In this document: positions 14,922 through 22,761 of the stretch, piece by piece
Numbering within the stretch: position 1 is the stretch's first letter
Layout: every line of letters starts with the position of its first letter
Origin: an uncultured delta proteobacterium
GTDB taxonomy: Bacteria; Myxococcota_A; Polyangia; Haliangiales; Haliangiaceae
DNA: 36,705 bases
NCBI GenBank assembly: GCA_900696455.1
Contig: CAADGB010000397.1
Location: 1 to 36,705, forward strand
Reading direction: 5' to 3'
Made by a program: the position numbers and the translations under genes
The notes under the pieces: generated by a model
What the model was told of the DNA's origin: nothing
Database searches by the model: none
What the model saw: the letters and a program-made list of their open reading frames with translations, nothing else

Positions 14922-17873
14922 TCAGCGCCGACCCGGGTTGGCGCGCCGCCACGCCGCGGCGCGCTCGCCCAGGGCCAGCATGTCGATGTAGGCCGAGGCG
15001 CCGGTGAACATCGGCATCAGCACGCGCTGGCGGTCCGGCGCCTGGTTGGCGACGTCCTGGAGGAAGTCGGGCACCAGGCCGACGTGGACCGGCCCGTCGA
15101 CGTTGACGTCGAAGGTGCGGCCACCCTCGGTGTAGGCCACCAGCGGGCGGTTGGCGCCGAGCGGGAGCTGCTTGCTCGTGTTGCCGTCCTTGAGTCGCCC
15201 CACCGGGTGGACGCTCAGGTCGGCCGAGGTCACCGTCGCGCCCGCCGGGTAGTGGGCGTAGCGGACGGCGCCGGTCTGGGCCATCGTGGTCGCGGGCACG
15301 GCCAGGCCGGTCGCCGGCAGGCAGTGGTTGCGGCCGAAGCGGGCGTGGGGCACCTGCAGGAAGCCGTTCATGTCGCTGCCCATCGGCATGCCGCGGCCGC
15401 CCATCAGCGTGGCGGCGGCCCGCCACGCCACCAGGAACGAGGTCGAGCTGTGCTGGCAGCCGCGCGCGCTCGGATCCTTGACCTCACCCAGGATCGACCA
15501 CACCGGGGCGACCGTGCCGCCCAGGTCGCGGATCGCCGTGATCTCGCGGTCGCGCAGCATGCCCTCGTTGGGATCGTCGTGGATCGAGAACACGTCGGTG
15601 TGCGACGACGTCAGCGGGTACCCGCCCTCGACCCGCCGGGCCATGGCGACGATCCGGTCGCGGGCCAGGAACGACGAGTGGTCGATGTCGATCACGAAGC
15701 CGCGATCCATGAGGGCGTGGATCATCCGCTCGCCGTCGCTGGAGAGCCCCTTGGCGTTCACCTGCGCCGGGGTCCGGAAGTACGATGGCAGCCCGAGGAC
15801 GAAGTTGTCGACCGTGTGCTGGTCGACCGTCCACCGGTTGATCTGGATGGGGAGGAACTCGCGGGCCGCGGCGATGGCCAGCCCGTACAGCGGGACCGGG
15901 GCGCCGGCGACCTCGATCGTCAGGTCGCCGAGCCCCGACGGGAACCACGTGCGCGTCGGCCGGACGCCCTCGGCGCTGCCGTCGCGGACCGCGAACAGCT
16001 CCTTGTTCAGGTACAGGTTGTTGAGGTTGAAGAGGTCGCCGTTGATGGCGGTGGCGCCGAAGGCGTTGTCGGTGTTGTGGATGGCGTAGACGTGGCGGAT
16101 GCCGTCCTTCCACAGCCGATCGGCGAGGTCGGCGAACGGGTCGGGCCGGCGGCGGTCGAGGAGCTGATCGATCGACCCGACCTCGATGCCGAGCACGATC
16201 GCGAGCTTGCCCTGGCCGACCGCGCGCCGGGCCTCGGCGGCCGAGGTGACCAGCGCCAGTACGTCGCTGTTGGCCGCGACCAGGGCGCGGGTGGCCGCGA
16301 TCTGCTTGCGCATGGCGTCGCCCACGTCCTGCTTGTTGCCCTGGACGTCGGAGAAGATGTCGGCGTGGCCGATCATCATGACCACGGTGCGGAGGCCGCC
16401 CTGGTGGGCGCGGCGCAGCCACGAGATGTGAGCCTGCTGGTGGAGGCGGGTGAAGTTGTTGGGCCAGCCCTCGAGCAGCGGGTTGTCGCGCTCGACGCCG
16501 CGCTGGGTCAGGCGCTGCGACGGCTGCGAGCGCGGGTAGTCGGGCGCGCCGCGATCGACGTGGGTGCGCGCGCCGGCCCACGCCGACCGCGCCTTGTCGA
16601 GGTCGTGGAGCACGATGCCACCGGCGATCGACCCCTCGAGGGGGCCGAGCACCAGCGGCGGCAGGGGCACGCCGCCGTTGGCGATCCACCACGCCGGCGT
16701 GGACTGGACCTTGAGCGCGAGCGCCTGGGCCAGCGCATAGAGCGTGACGCCGTCGTTGACGCCCAGGACGTCGAGCACGATGCGCGCGAGCGCCTTGTTC
16801 GTCTCCGGACCCATCGGCGCGCCCTCGATGACCTGGACCAGCTTGCTCGAGATCGGGAGCTTGACGGCGCGCCCCTTGACCTTGATCTCGGTGACGCTGC
16901 CGCCGTGGGCGTGGCCGTCGCACTTGAGCGGGCCGGTGGGCTCCCCGGCCAGCATGCGGCCGCCGAACCCGAGGTGCGCCATCAGGTGGAGGTGGGCGTC
17001 GGCGTAGCCCCAGACCGCGGGCGGGTCGTCGTGACGCTCCTCGCGCGTGTAGCGGACGCTGCCGAAGTCGTAGGTGACCAGCGGCATGGCGTCGGCGAAG
17101 CGGAAGTCGTCGACGTTGACGTGGCCCCAGCCGTCGTCGCGCCGATCGACGATCAGGAGGCGCGCCACCTGACCCTTGAGGTCACCGACCTTCCAGGCCA
17201 CGCGATCGAAGATCTCGCGGTTCCGCCCGGTCGCCCAGCGGGCGTCGCGCCAGGCCCCGCCCCGCCACACCTGCAGCACGACGCCGAGGCGGGCGGCGGT
17301 GATCGCGCCCGGCGGCGGCGAGTCGCCGGCCGGGCGGTCGCCGGTGATCCCGGGGTCCTGGCCGCCCGCGATCAGGAAGCCGATGAAGCCGGTCCGGATC
17401 GTGAACGCCGCCGAGGCCAGGATGCCGGTGGGCGCATCGCCCTGCGTCTCGCCGATGGCCGTGGCGGCGGAGCGCCGGTCGAAGGTCCCGATCCAGTTGG
17501 CGCCCTGGTGCCCGATCGGGAAGTAGGTCTCCCAGTAGTCGCCGCCGATGCGATCGAGGTCGAGGAGGTTCATCCCGGGCGGCTGCGCCCGCGTCGCGGT
17601 GACGTTGTGGCCGCGCACCGGCTGGGCGGCGAAGGCGTTGCCCTCCAGCACCGTCCAGCTCCGGAGCCCGCCCTCGAACGACCAGTTGTGGGGCTCGGTG
17701 TCGGGCACCGGCGCCGCGATCGGCGCGGGCCCCGGCGGCGGCGGCGGCGGCGCGGGCAGCGGCACCGGCCGGGGCTGGGCCGCGCTGGTGGCGGCGGCGG
17801 CGCCGAGCGCGACCAGCGCGGTGAGGGCGCGACCGCGACGACGGCGGCGGGACGACGGAGGGCGAGGACGCAT
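14922..17873 (-). CDS. Exported M19 dipeptidase-like amidohydrolase-superfamily protein
   Basis: The protein has 983 residues. An Arg-rich start and a hydrophobic segment form a signal peptide, followed by a Pro-rich linker. Residues ~60-260 look like a jelly-roll domain (NWSFEGGLRSWTVLEGNAF, ending in VNVDDFRF). The TIM-barrel follows, with metal motifs like those of renal dipeptidase (M19): DAHLHL (H294, H296), the Glu in VLGIEVG, IHNTDNAFG, DIDHSS, SSHTDV and GSDMNG. M19 enzymes cleave dipeptides and some lactams. A ~120-residue insertion separates the first metal motif from the rest of the barrel, making the protein much longer than standard M19 enzymes (~350-400). GGAG lies about 8 nt before ATG 17873. 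It follows the phospholipase-like gene by 84 bp on the same strand, probably in one transcript. Confidence 0.88.
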   Translation of the reverse strand: MRPRPPSSRRRRRGRALTALVALGAAAATSAAQPRPVPLPAPPPPPPGPAPIAAPVPDTEPHNWSFEGGLRSWTVLEGNAFAAQPVRGHNVTATRAQPPGMNLLDLDRIGGDYWETYFPIGHQGANWIGTFDRRSAATAIGETQGDAPTGILASAAFTIRTGFIGFLIAGGQDPGITGDRPAGDSPPPGAITAARLGVVLQVWRGGAWRDARWATGRNREIFDRVAWKVGDLKGQVARLLIVDRRDDGWGHVNVDDFRFADAMPLVTYDFGSVRYTREERHDDPPAVWGYADAHLHLMAHLGFGGRMLAGEPTGPLKCDGHAHGGSVTEIKVKGRAVKLPISSKLVQVIEGAPMGPETNKALARIVLDVLGVNDGVTLYALAQALALKVQSTPAWWIANGGVPLPPLVLGPLEGSIAGGIVLHDLDKARSAWAGARTHVDRGAPDYPRSQPSQRLTQRGVERDNPLLEGWPNNFTRLHQQAHISWLRRAHQGGLRTVVMMIGHADIFSDVQGNKQDVGDAMRKQIAATRALVAANSDVLALVTSAAEARRAVGQGKLAIVLGIEVGSIDQLLDRRRPDPFADLADRLWKDGIRHVYAIHNTDNAFGATAINGDLFNLNNLYLNKELFAVRDGSAEGVRPTRTWFPSGLGDLTIEVAGAPVPLYGLAIAAAREFLPIQINRWTVDQHTVDNFVLGLPSYFRTPAQVNAKGLSSDGERMIHALMDRGFVIDIDHSSFLARDRIVAMARRVEGGYPLTSSHTDVFSIHDDPNEGMLRDREITAIRDLGGTVAPVWSILGEVKDPSARGCQHSSTSFLVAWRAAATLMGGRGMPMGSDMNGFLQVPHARFGRNHCLPATGLAVPATTMAQTGAVRYAHYPAGATVTSADLSVHPVGRLKDGNTSKQLPLGANRPLVAYTEGGRTFDVNVDGPVHVGLVPDFLQDVANQAPDRQRVLMPMFTGASAYIDMLALGERAAAWRRANPGRR

Positions 17874-17957
17874 GCGGATCTCCAGGGCTCGAGGTGAAGG
17901 CCGCGCAGGGAGCGGGCGACGGCGTCCCTGGCGAGGGACAGCGTCACGTCGCTCGCG

Positions 17958-20900
17958 TCAGCGCGGCGTGATCGTGACGGTGGTGGTGACGGCGCGGCCG
18001 GTGCCGTCGCGAGCGACGCCGCGCAGGGTGACGACCGTCGGCCGGTCGACGGTGGCGGGCGCGCGATAGGTGGAGCGGGCGCGGGCGGCGGCGGCCACCG
18101 GCTCGTGCACCTGCTGTCGGTCGGCGCCCACGAACTGCTCGACCGTGAACGGCAGCGTGACCGGCGGCGCGAGCGGCGGCGCGGCCTTGCCGGTGGGCGC
18201 GACCGGCGGCGTGGCCTTGCCGGCGGGCGCGACCGGGGGCGCCACCTGGCCGGTGGGCGCGATCGGCGGCGTGACCTGGCCGGCGGGCGCGACCGGCGAC
18301 GGCGGCGCGACCTGGCCGGTGGGCGCGACCGGCGACGGCGGCGACGGCGGCCGGACCCCGCGGGGGACGGGCGCCAGGCGCGGCGGCGGCATGCGCCGGG
18401 CGAGGTCGTCGAGCGACGGCATCAGCCGCGCGCGCTCGGCGACGGGGACGCCGACCGTCCCCACCCCCCCGTCGACCACGGTCCACTCGACGGGCACCGG
18501 CGGGCTGACCTCCAGCTCGATCGTGCCGCCGGCGACCACGCGGGCCGCCGACGCGCTCAGCGCCGGCGGCGGCGGCCGCACCGTCAGCGCGAGCTCGGCG
18601 CTGCGCCCGTCCGCCGCCTCGACGCGGATCCGGACCGGCTCGGGCCCGGTGACGCGATCGGGGGCGATGTACGTGCGCTCGAGGACCGCCAGCTCCTCCC
18701 GGGTGCGCGCGACCTCGTCGTGCGCCTGCTGGACCTCGGTCTCGCGGCCGGCGATGGCCGCCGGCGCCGGCGCCCGGCACGTCGCGCCCGGCTTGCACAG
18801 GAGGCGCGCGGCGCGCTCCTGCGCGAAGGACCTGCCGACGCGGTCGAGGCGCGCCTGCTGGCTGGCCAGGCGGGTCGAGAGGGCGAGCGCCTCGTGCCGA
18901 TCGCCGAGCCGTCCCGGCCCGACGAGCGACCAGCGCACCGGGCTCGCCGGCGAGGTCGTGAGGACCACGCGCGTGCCGGCGGCGACGGTGCCGCCCGCCA
19001 CCAGCGGGTCCAGCCCCCCCGACGCCAGGGCCGGCGCCGCGCGCACGGTCAGCGGCGCACGCGCCGACACCACGGCGACGGCGCGCCGCCGAGGCTCGGC
19101 GCGATCGTAGGCCTCGACGAGGATGTCGGTGTCCTCGGTGACCGGCGGGACCACGTAGGTCACGGTGCAGGGCTGGCCGGCCGGGGCGGTGCACCCGGCG
19201 GCGATCGCGCCGTGACTGACGCGGAAGCCGACCTCGCGCGACGCCGTCAGGGTCACCCGCGCGCCGGCGTCGACCTGGACGAAGACCGGCGCCACCCGCA
19301 CCGGCGCGGGCGGAGGCGGCGCCGGCGAGACGACGGTCGCCGCGGGCGCGCACACGTCGTCGGGCTCGCCGGGGTGGAGGTGACCACGGCCGGCCGTGGG
19401 CTCGGGCGCGACCACGAACAGCCGCTTCCACGCCGCGCAGCCGTGGGCCGCCAGCGGCATGTCGAGGCTCCACTGGTTGGAGCCGTCGATGGTCTCGCCC
19501 CAGCCGAACATGATGTTGTCGCGATCGAAGGCGGGCAGCGGCACGCCGACGCGGGCGGCGATGGCCTGGTGGAAGTCGCGCAGGCCCTTCTCGCCGAGCA
19601 GGCTCAGCTTGGTGAGGACCACCGTGTTGTACATGGGCCCGAAGCGGCGCCAGTCGAAGCGCGTGATCGCCTGGCGCGGGTAGTCGGCGAAGTCGTCGTC
19701 GGCGGCCACGGGCAGCCCGAGGTCGCGGTTGACGGCGGCCCGGGCGCCGACGCCGAAGAGGGTGTCGATGGTGGCGTGCGGGCTGGCGTAGCGGGTCGCG
19801 AGGTCATCGGGCGACACGCCGAACAGGAGCGTGAAGGCGCGGGTGTGGAGCTCGCTGCGGACCGCCTCGATCCTCCTCATCGGCCGCTCGGCGACCCCGA
19901 CGGCCTCCTGCAGCCTGCGGATGACGTCGCCGTCGATGCCGGCCACCATGCCGGCGGCGACCGGGGCGAAGTCGCTCCACGCCTTCATGGCCTCGGCGAC
20001 CTTCATGCCGCCGGGGTTGAACGCCATCCAGTAGGTGAAGCGGTGGTTGGTCTCGACCCACTTGACCAGCCCCTCGTCGACGTTGTGGACCCACCGCCGG
20101 ACGATCATCGCGGCCGGGCCGGCGGTCGCGACCAGCGCGTGCCACGGCGCGAGGGTCGCGACGACCGGCCCCTCGATCGTCGCCAGGTAGAGCCCGACGG
20201 CCAGACAGGCGCCCGGGTTTCCGCGCATGCCGGCGTAGGGCGCCGGGCAGGTCGCCGGGCTCGCGCCGTCGACGGGGCACGGCGTGTTGCGGGTCAGATC
20301 GCACGCCCACGCCAGCGTGCGGTGGGCGAACGCGAGCTCCTGACCGAGCGGCCCGAGGTGGGCGAGGAGCGTGGCCTCGGCGCGGTCGTAGGCGGCCAGG
20401 GCCTCGCGCGCCGGGCGGGTCATGTCGGCGTAGATGGCGGGCAGCGAGGTGGCGCGGCCCCCCTCGGTGGCCAGGCCGCCGGGGATGTCGATCGTGTTGC
20501 GCGCGATGAAGTCGGCGAGCGCCGGCGGCATGCCCTCGCGCAGGAAGGCGTCGTACGGATCGCGGCCGCCGATCTTCGCCAGCGCGGGCGTCCGCTGCTC
20601 GAGGTAGCCCTCGAGCATCATGTGCTTGAGGCCGTTGAGGCCGAGCTGGAAGATGCCGCCGGTCCGCCGGTTGACGTAGGTGTGGGCGAAGTAGTCGCCG
20701 GCGGCGTGGGCGAGGTAGCCGTACGTGAACGCCAGCGCCGCCTGGTTGTGGCGCTCGACGCGCGCGCGCCGCCACAGGTGGCGGAGCCACGGCTCGGTGC
20801 CGGCGCCGTCGACGTTGAGGTCCGGATCGCCGGGCTGGCCCTCGCCCGGCGGGTGGACCCGCATCTGCCCGGTGATCAGGTCGGGGTAGCCGTCGGGGCC

Positions 20901-21164
20901 GATCACGCCGGCGAAGTACGCGGCGGGGAAGTTCCGGAACGCCGCCACCACCTCGGGATCGACCTCGAACTCGCCGAGCCGCGACCGCGCGCCGGTCGCC
21001 GGATCGATGAGCTCGATCGTCACCTTCCCGTCGAGGGCGTCGTCCCAGGCCTGCTGCGCGAGGTGGACGTGGGTGACCGGCTTCCAGGCCCGCGCCGGCG
21101 CGGGAGCCCACAGGGTCACGGCGAGCGCGAGCGTGACGAGATGCGCGCGTTGCTTCATCGCCAT
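17958..21164 (-). CDS. Exported zinc-dependent phospholipase C-like protein with beta-sandwich and Pro-rich C-terminus
   Basis: The protein has 1068 residues. The signal peptide ends in ARA, so cleavage would leave Trp27 as residue 1. In bacterial zinc phospholipases C the N-terminal Trp is itself a zinc ligand. Further ligand-like motifs follow: THVHLA, YPDLITG, GYLAHAAGDYFAHTYVN (the HxxxDxxxH pattern of this family) and HMMLEGYLE (HxxxE). The rest of the ~580-residue catalytic part is larger than the classical enzyme (~245). Next come two beta-sandwich-like segments separated by a short coiled coil (about 18,690-18,900), a Pro-rich tandem repeat, and a final strand-rich tail. ATG 21164 and ATG 21158 are both possible, since neither has a clear ribosome site. 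Likely role: secreted lipid hydrolysis. Activity is inferred from motifs. Confidence 0.87.
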   Translation of the reverse strand: MAMKQRAHLVTLALAVTLWAPAPARAWKPVTHVHLAQQAWDDALDGKVTIELIDPATGARSRLGEFEVDPEVVAAFRNFPAAYFAGVIGPDGYPDLITGQMRVHPPGEGQPGDPDLNVDGAGTEPWLRHLWRRARVERHNQAALAFTYGYLAHAAGDYFAHTYVNRRTGGIFQLGLNGLKHMMLEGYLEQRTPALAKIGGRDPYDAFLREGMPPALADFIARNTIDIPGGLATEGGRATSLPAIYADMTRPAREALAAYDRAEATLLAHLGPLGQELAFAHRTLAWACDLTRNTPCPVDGASPATCPAPYAGMRGNPGACLAVGLYLATIEGPVVATLAPWHALVATAGPAAMIVRRWVHNVDEGLVKWVETNHRFTYWMAFNPGGMKVAEAMKAWSDFAPVAAGMVAGIDGDVIRRLQEAVGVAERPMRRIEAVRSELHTRAFTLLFGVSPDDLATRYASPHATIDTLFGVGARAAVNRDLGLPVAADDDFADYPRQAITRFDWRRFGPMYNTVVLTKLSLLGEKGLRDFHQAIAARVGVPLPAFDRDNIMFGWGETIDGSNQWSLDMPLAAHGCAAWKRLFVVAPEPTAGRGHLHPGEPDDVCAPAATVVSPAPPPPAPVRVAPVFVQVDAGARVTLTASREVGFRVSHGAIAAGCTAPAGQPCTVTYVVPPVTEDTDILVEAYDRAEPRRRAVAVVSARAPLTVRAAPALASGGLDPLVAGGTVAAGTRVVLTTSPASPVRWSLVGPGRLGDRHEALALSTRLASQQARLDRVGRSFAQERAARLLCKPGATCRAPAPAAIAGRETEVQQAHDEVARTREELAVLERTYIAPDRVTGPEPVRIRVEAADGRSAELALTVRPPPPALSASAARVVAGGTIELEVSPPVPVEWTVVDGGVGTVGVPVAERARLMPSLDDLARRMPPPRLAPVPRGVRPPSPPSPVAPTGQVAPPSPVAPAGQVTPPIAPTGQVAPPVAPAGKATPPVAPTGKAAPPLAPPVTLPFTVEQFVGADRQQVHEPVAAAARARSTYRAPATVDRPTVVTLRGVARDGTGRAVTTTVTITPR
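18181..18342 (-). repeat. In-frame 30/36-bp tandem repeat encoding a Pro/Ala-rich linker
   Basis: Five units lie end to end: 18181-18210, 18211-18240 and 18241-18270 (30 bp each), then 18271-18306 and 18307-18342 (36 bp each, with an extra GACGGC). They encode a repeated PxAPxG(Q/K)-type decapeptide near the C-terminus of the phospholipase-like protein. All lengths are multiples of three, so copy number can change without frameshift. Confidence 0.85.
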
Positions 21165-21219
21165 GGGCACACAGCACGGCGGATGCCACCGGCGAGGCGG
21201 CGTAAGCCCGCGACCGCGC

Positions 21220-21237
21220 GCGAGCGCGCGCGCTCGC
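21220..21237. repeat. Perfect 18-nt palindrome in a divergent promoter region
   Basis: GCGAGCGCGCGCGCTCGC is a perfect palindrome about 55 bp upstream of the phospholipase-like gene start. It overlaps the first copy of the 21-bp direct repeat by 2 nt. It could be an operator or a structured leader element. Confidence 0.4.
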
Positions 21238-21297
21238 TGTCAACCGCGCGGCGACATCCGCCGGTGCGCGGCGCCGGCTGTGAACCGCCAGGTGACA
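21236..21297. promoter_or_regulatory. Two 21-bp direct repeats spaced 41 bp, candidate operator
   Basis: Copies at 21236-21256 and 21277-21297 share 17 of 21 bases, with the pattern GCTGTnAACCGC-n2-GG-n-GACA. Their start-to-start distance of 41 bp is close to four helical turns, so a regulator could bind both on one face. They lie in the 272-bp gap between the divergent phospholipase-like and metzincin genes. The rest of the gap holds only the palindrome at 21220 and no obvious gene. Confidence 0.5.
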
Positions 21298-21436
21298 GGC
21301 GCCGCCCGGTCCGCGCGTCGCCGACCGCGGCCATCGGCCTGGGTACCCCGGTCTCCGCCGCCACGTCGCAAGCCCACGGATTCGCTCGATCGGCGGCGGC
21401 TCGTCGCGTGGCCCCGACCTTGAAATGGCGGTGGTC

Positions 21437-22693
21437 ATGAGCACCCGCCGCGTCTCCGCCGCCGCCGTCGCCAGCCTCGTGTTCGGCCTCGGAGCCGGCC
21501 TCGCGGGGTGCGTCGACCCGCCGTCCCTGGGCGACAACCAGCACCGCGTGTCGTGGGAGGAGTTCCGGGCCGCGGTCTACCAGGAGCCCGACAGCGGCCT
21601 GTTCATCCTCGACTGGGATCACCCCATCCGCGGCGAGGCCGCGCTCCACGCGTACTGGTCGCGGCTCCAGCCCGGCGCGCTCACGATCTACAACAACGGC
21701 GCCGACGTGGCGTGGAGCGCCGCCCAGAAGAAGAACCTCACCTACTGCGTGTCGAACGGCTTCGGCGGCAACAAGAACGCGGTGCTGGCGGCGATGGTGG
21801 CGGCGACCGAGGACGGCTGGGAGAAGATGGCCGACGTCGACTTCATCTACCGGCCGGCCGAGGACGGCAACTGCACCGCCGCCAACCCCAACGTCGTCTT
21901 CGACATCCGCCCGGTCAACACCAGCGGCCAGTACCTGGCGCGCGCCTTCTTCCCCGACTCGCCGCGCGGCGATCGCAACGTCCTGGTCGACCTCGCCGCG
22001 TTCGACCCGCAGCAGACCGGCGGCATCCCGCTCGCCAACATCATGGCCCACGAGCTCGGCCACGCCCTGGGCTTCCGCCACGAGCACGTCCGCCCCGAGG
22101 CCAACGCCGCCGAGTGCTACGAGGACAACCAGTTCCGGCCGGTGACCGCCTACGACTCGGCGTCGGTCATGCACTACCCGCAGTGCAACGGCACCTCGAC
22201 CCCCCTCGCCTTCACCCAGCGCGATCGCGAGGGCGTGGCGCTGGTCTACGGGCCCCCGGTCGTCAACATGCCGCCGATGGCGCAGGTGACCTACCCCGGC
22301 GACGGCGCCACCGTGCCGCCGACGTTCACGGTCGAGACGTCGATCGTCGACACCGACGTGGCGCGGGTCGAGCTCCACGTCGACGGCGCGCCCTACGGCA
22401 CGTCGACCACGCCGCCGTACCGCTTCGAGGTGGTCGGGCTCGCCGCCGGCGCCCACGTCCTCGAGCTCGTCGCCGTCGACCGCGTCGGCCAGACGGTGTC
22501 GACGACCGTGAACGTCACGGTGCGCAGCGGCGGTGGCGGCGGCGGTGGCGGCGGCGGCGGGACCGGCGACGACCGGGCCGAGATCATCACCGGCGGCTGC
22601 CAGGCGAGCGGCCCGGACACCCCGACCGGCGCCGGCCTGACGTTCGGCCTGGTCCTGCTCGCCGGGCTGATCCGGCGCCGCCGCGCGGCCTGA
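21437..22693 (+). CDS. Secreted metzincin metalloprotease with lipobox and MYXO-CTERM-type tail
   Basis: The protein has 418 residues. The signal peptide ends in LAGC (C25). The catalytic domain has the full metzincin motif HELGHALGFRHE (H205, E206, H209, H215) and a Met-turn SVMHYP, as in astacins and matrixins. A beta-sandwich domain follows (VTYPGDGATVPP to TTVNVTV), like bacterial Ig-type domains. Next come an 11-Gly stretch and a tail with C388, a hydrophobic helix (LTFGLVLLAGLI) and RRRR, which fits a MYXO-CTERM sorting signal. ATG 21437 has GGCGG 5 nt upstream; ATG 21425 is an alternative. Likely a surface-anchored or released protease. Confidence 0.9.
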   Translation: MSTRRVSAAAVASLVFGLGAGLAGCVDPPSLGDNQHRVSWEEFRAAVYQEPDSGLFILDWDHPIRGEAALHAYWSRLQPGALTIYNNGADVAWSAAQKKNLTYCVSNGFGGNKNAVLAAMVAATEDGWEKMADVDFIYRPAEDGNCTAANPNVVFDIRPVNTSGQYLARAFFPDSPRGDRNVLVDLAAFDPQQTGGIPLANIMAHELGHALGFRHEHVRPEANAAECYEDNQFRPVTAYDSASVMHYPQCNGTSTPLAFTQRDREGVALVYGPPVVNMPPMAQVTYPGDGATVPPTFTVETSIVDTDVARVELHVDGAPYGTSTTPPYRFEVVGLAAGAHVLELVAVDRVGQTVSTTVNVTVRSGGGGGGGGGGGTGDDRAEIITGGCQASGPDTPTGAGLTFGLVLLAGLIRRRRAA

Positions 22694-22738
22694 CGGTCGC
22701 TCCCGCACACGCGCCGCGCGCGAGATGGGCGGAGCGGT

Positions 22739-22744
22739 TATGCT
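22739..22744 (+). promoter_or_regulatory. -10-like box before the first AgmX gene
   Basis: TATGCT lies 17 nt before GTG 22762, leaving room for a short leader that carries GGGGAG. No -35 is evident. Together with the 68-bp gap after the metzincin gene, it suggests a separate promoter. Confidence 0.35.
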
Positions 22745-22761
22745 CGCAGGTGGGGAGTCTC

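Noticed and set aside
15084-17897. 937-codon plus-strand open frame opposite the M19-like gene
   Set aside because: Antisense shadow: the translation is dominated by R, V, G, D and H, with no domain motif, while the minus strand carries clear metal-binding motifs.
18181-18342. Possible CRISPR array
   Set aside because: Units abut without spacers, keep a reading frame and encode a Pro-rich linker; it is a coding tandem repeat.
18105-21440. 1111-codon plus-strand open frame opposite the phospholipase-like gene
   Set aside because: Same reason: no recognisable motif, and the minus-strand protein has a signal peptide and zinc ligands in order.
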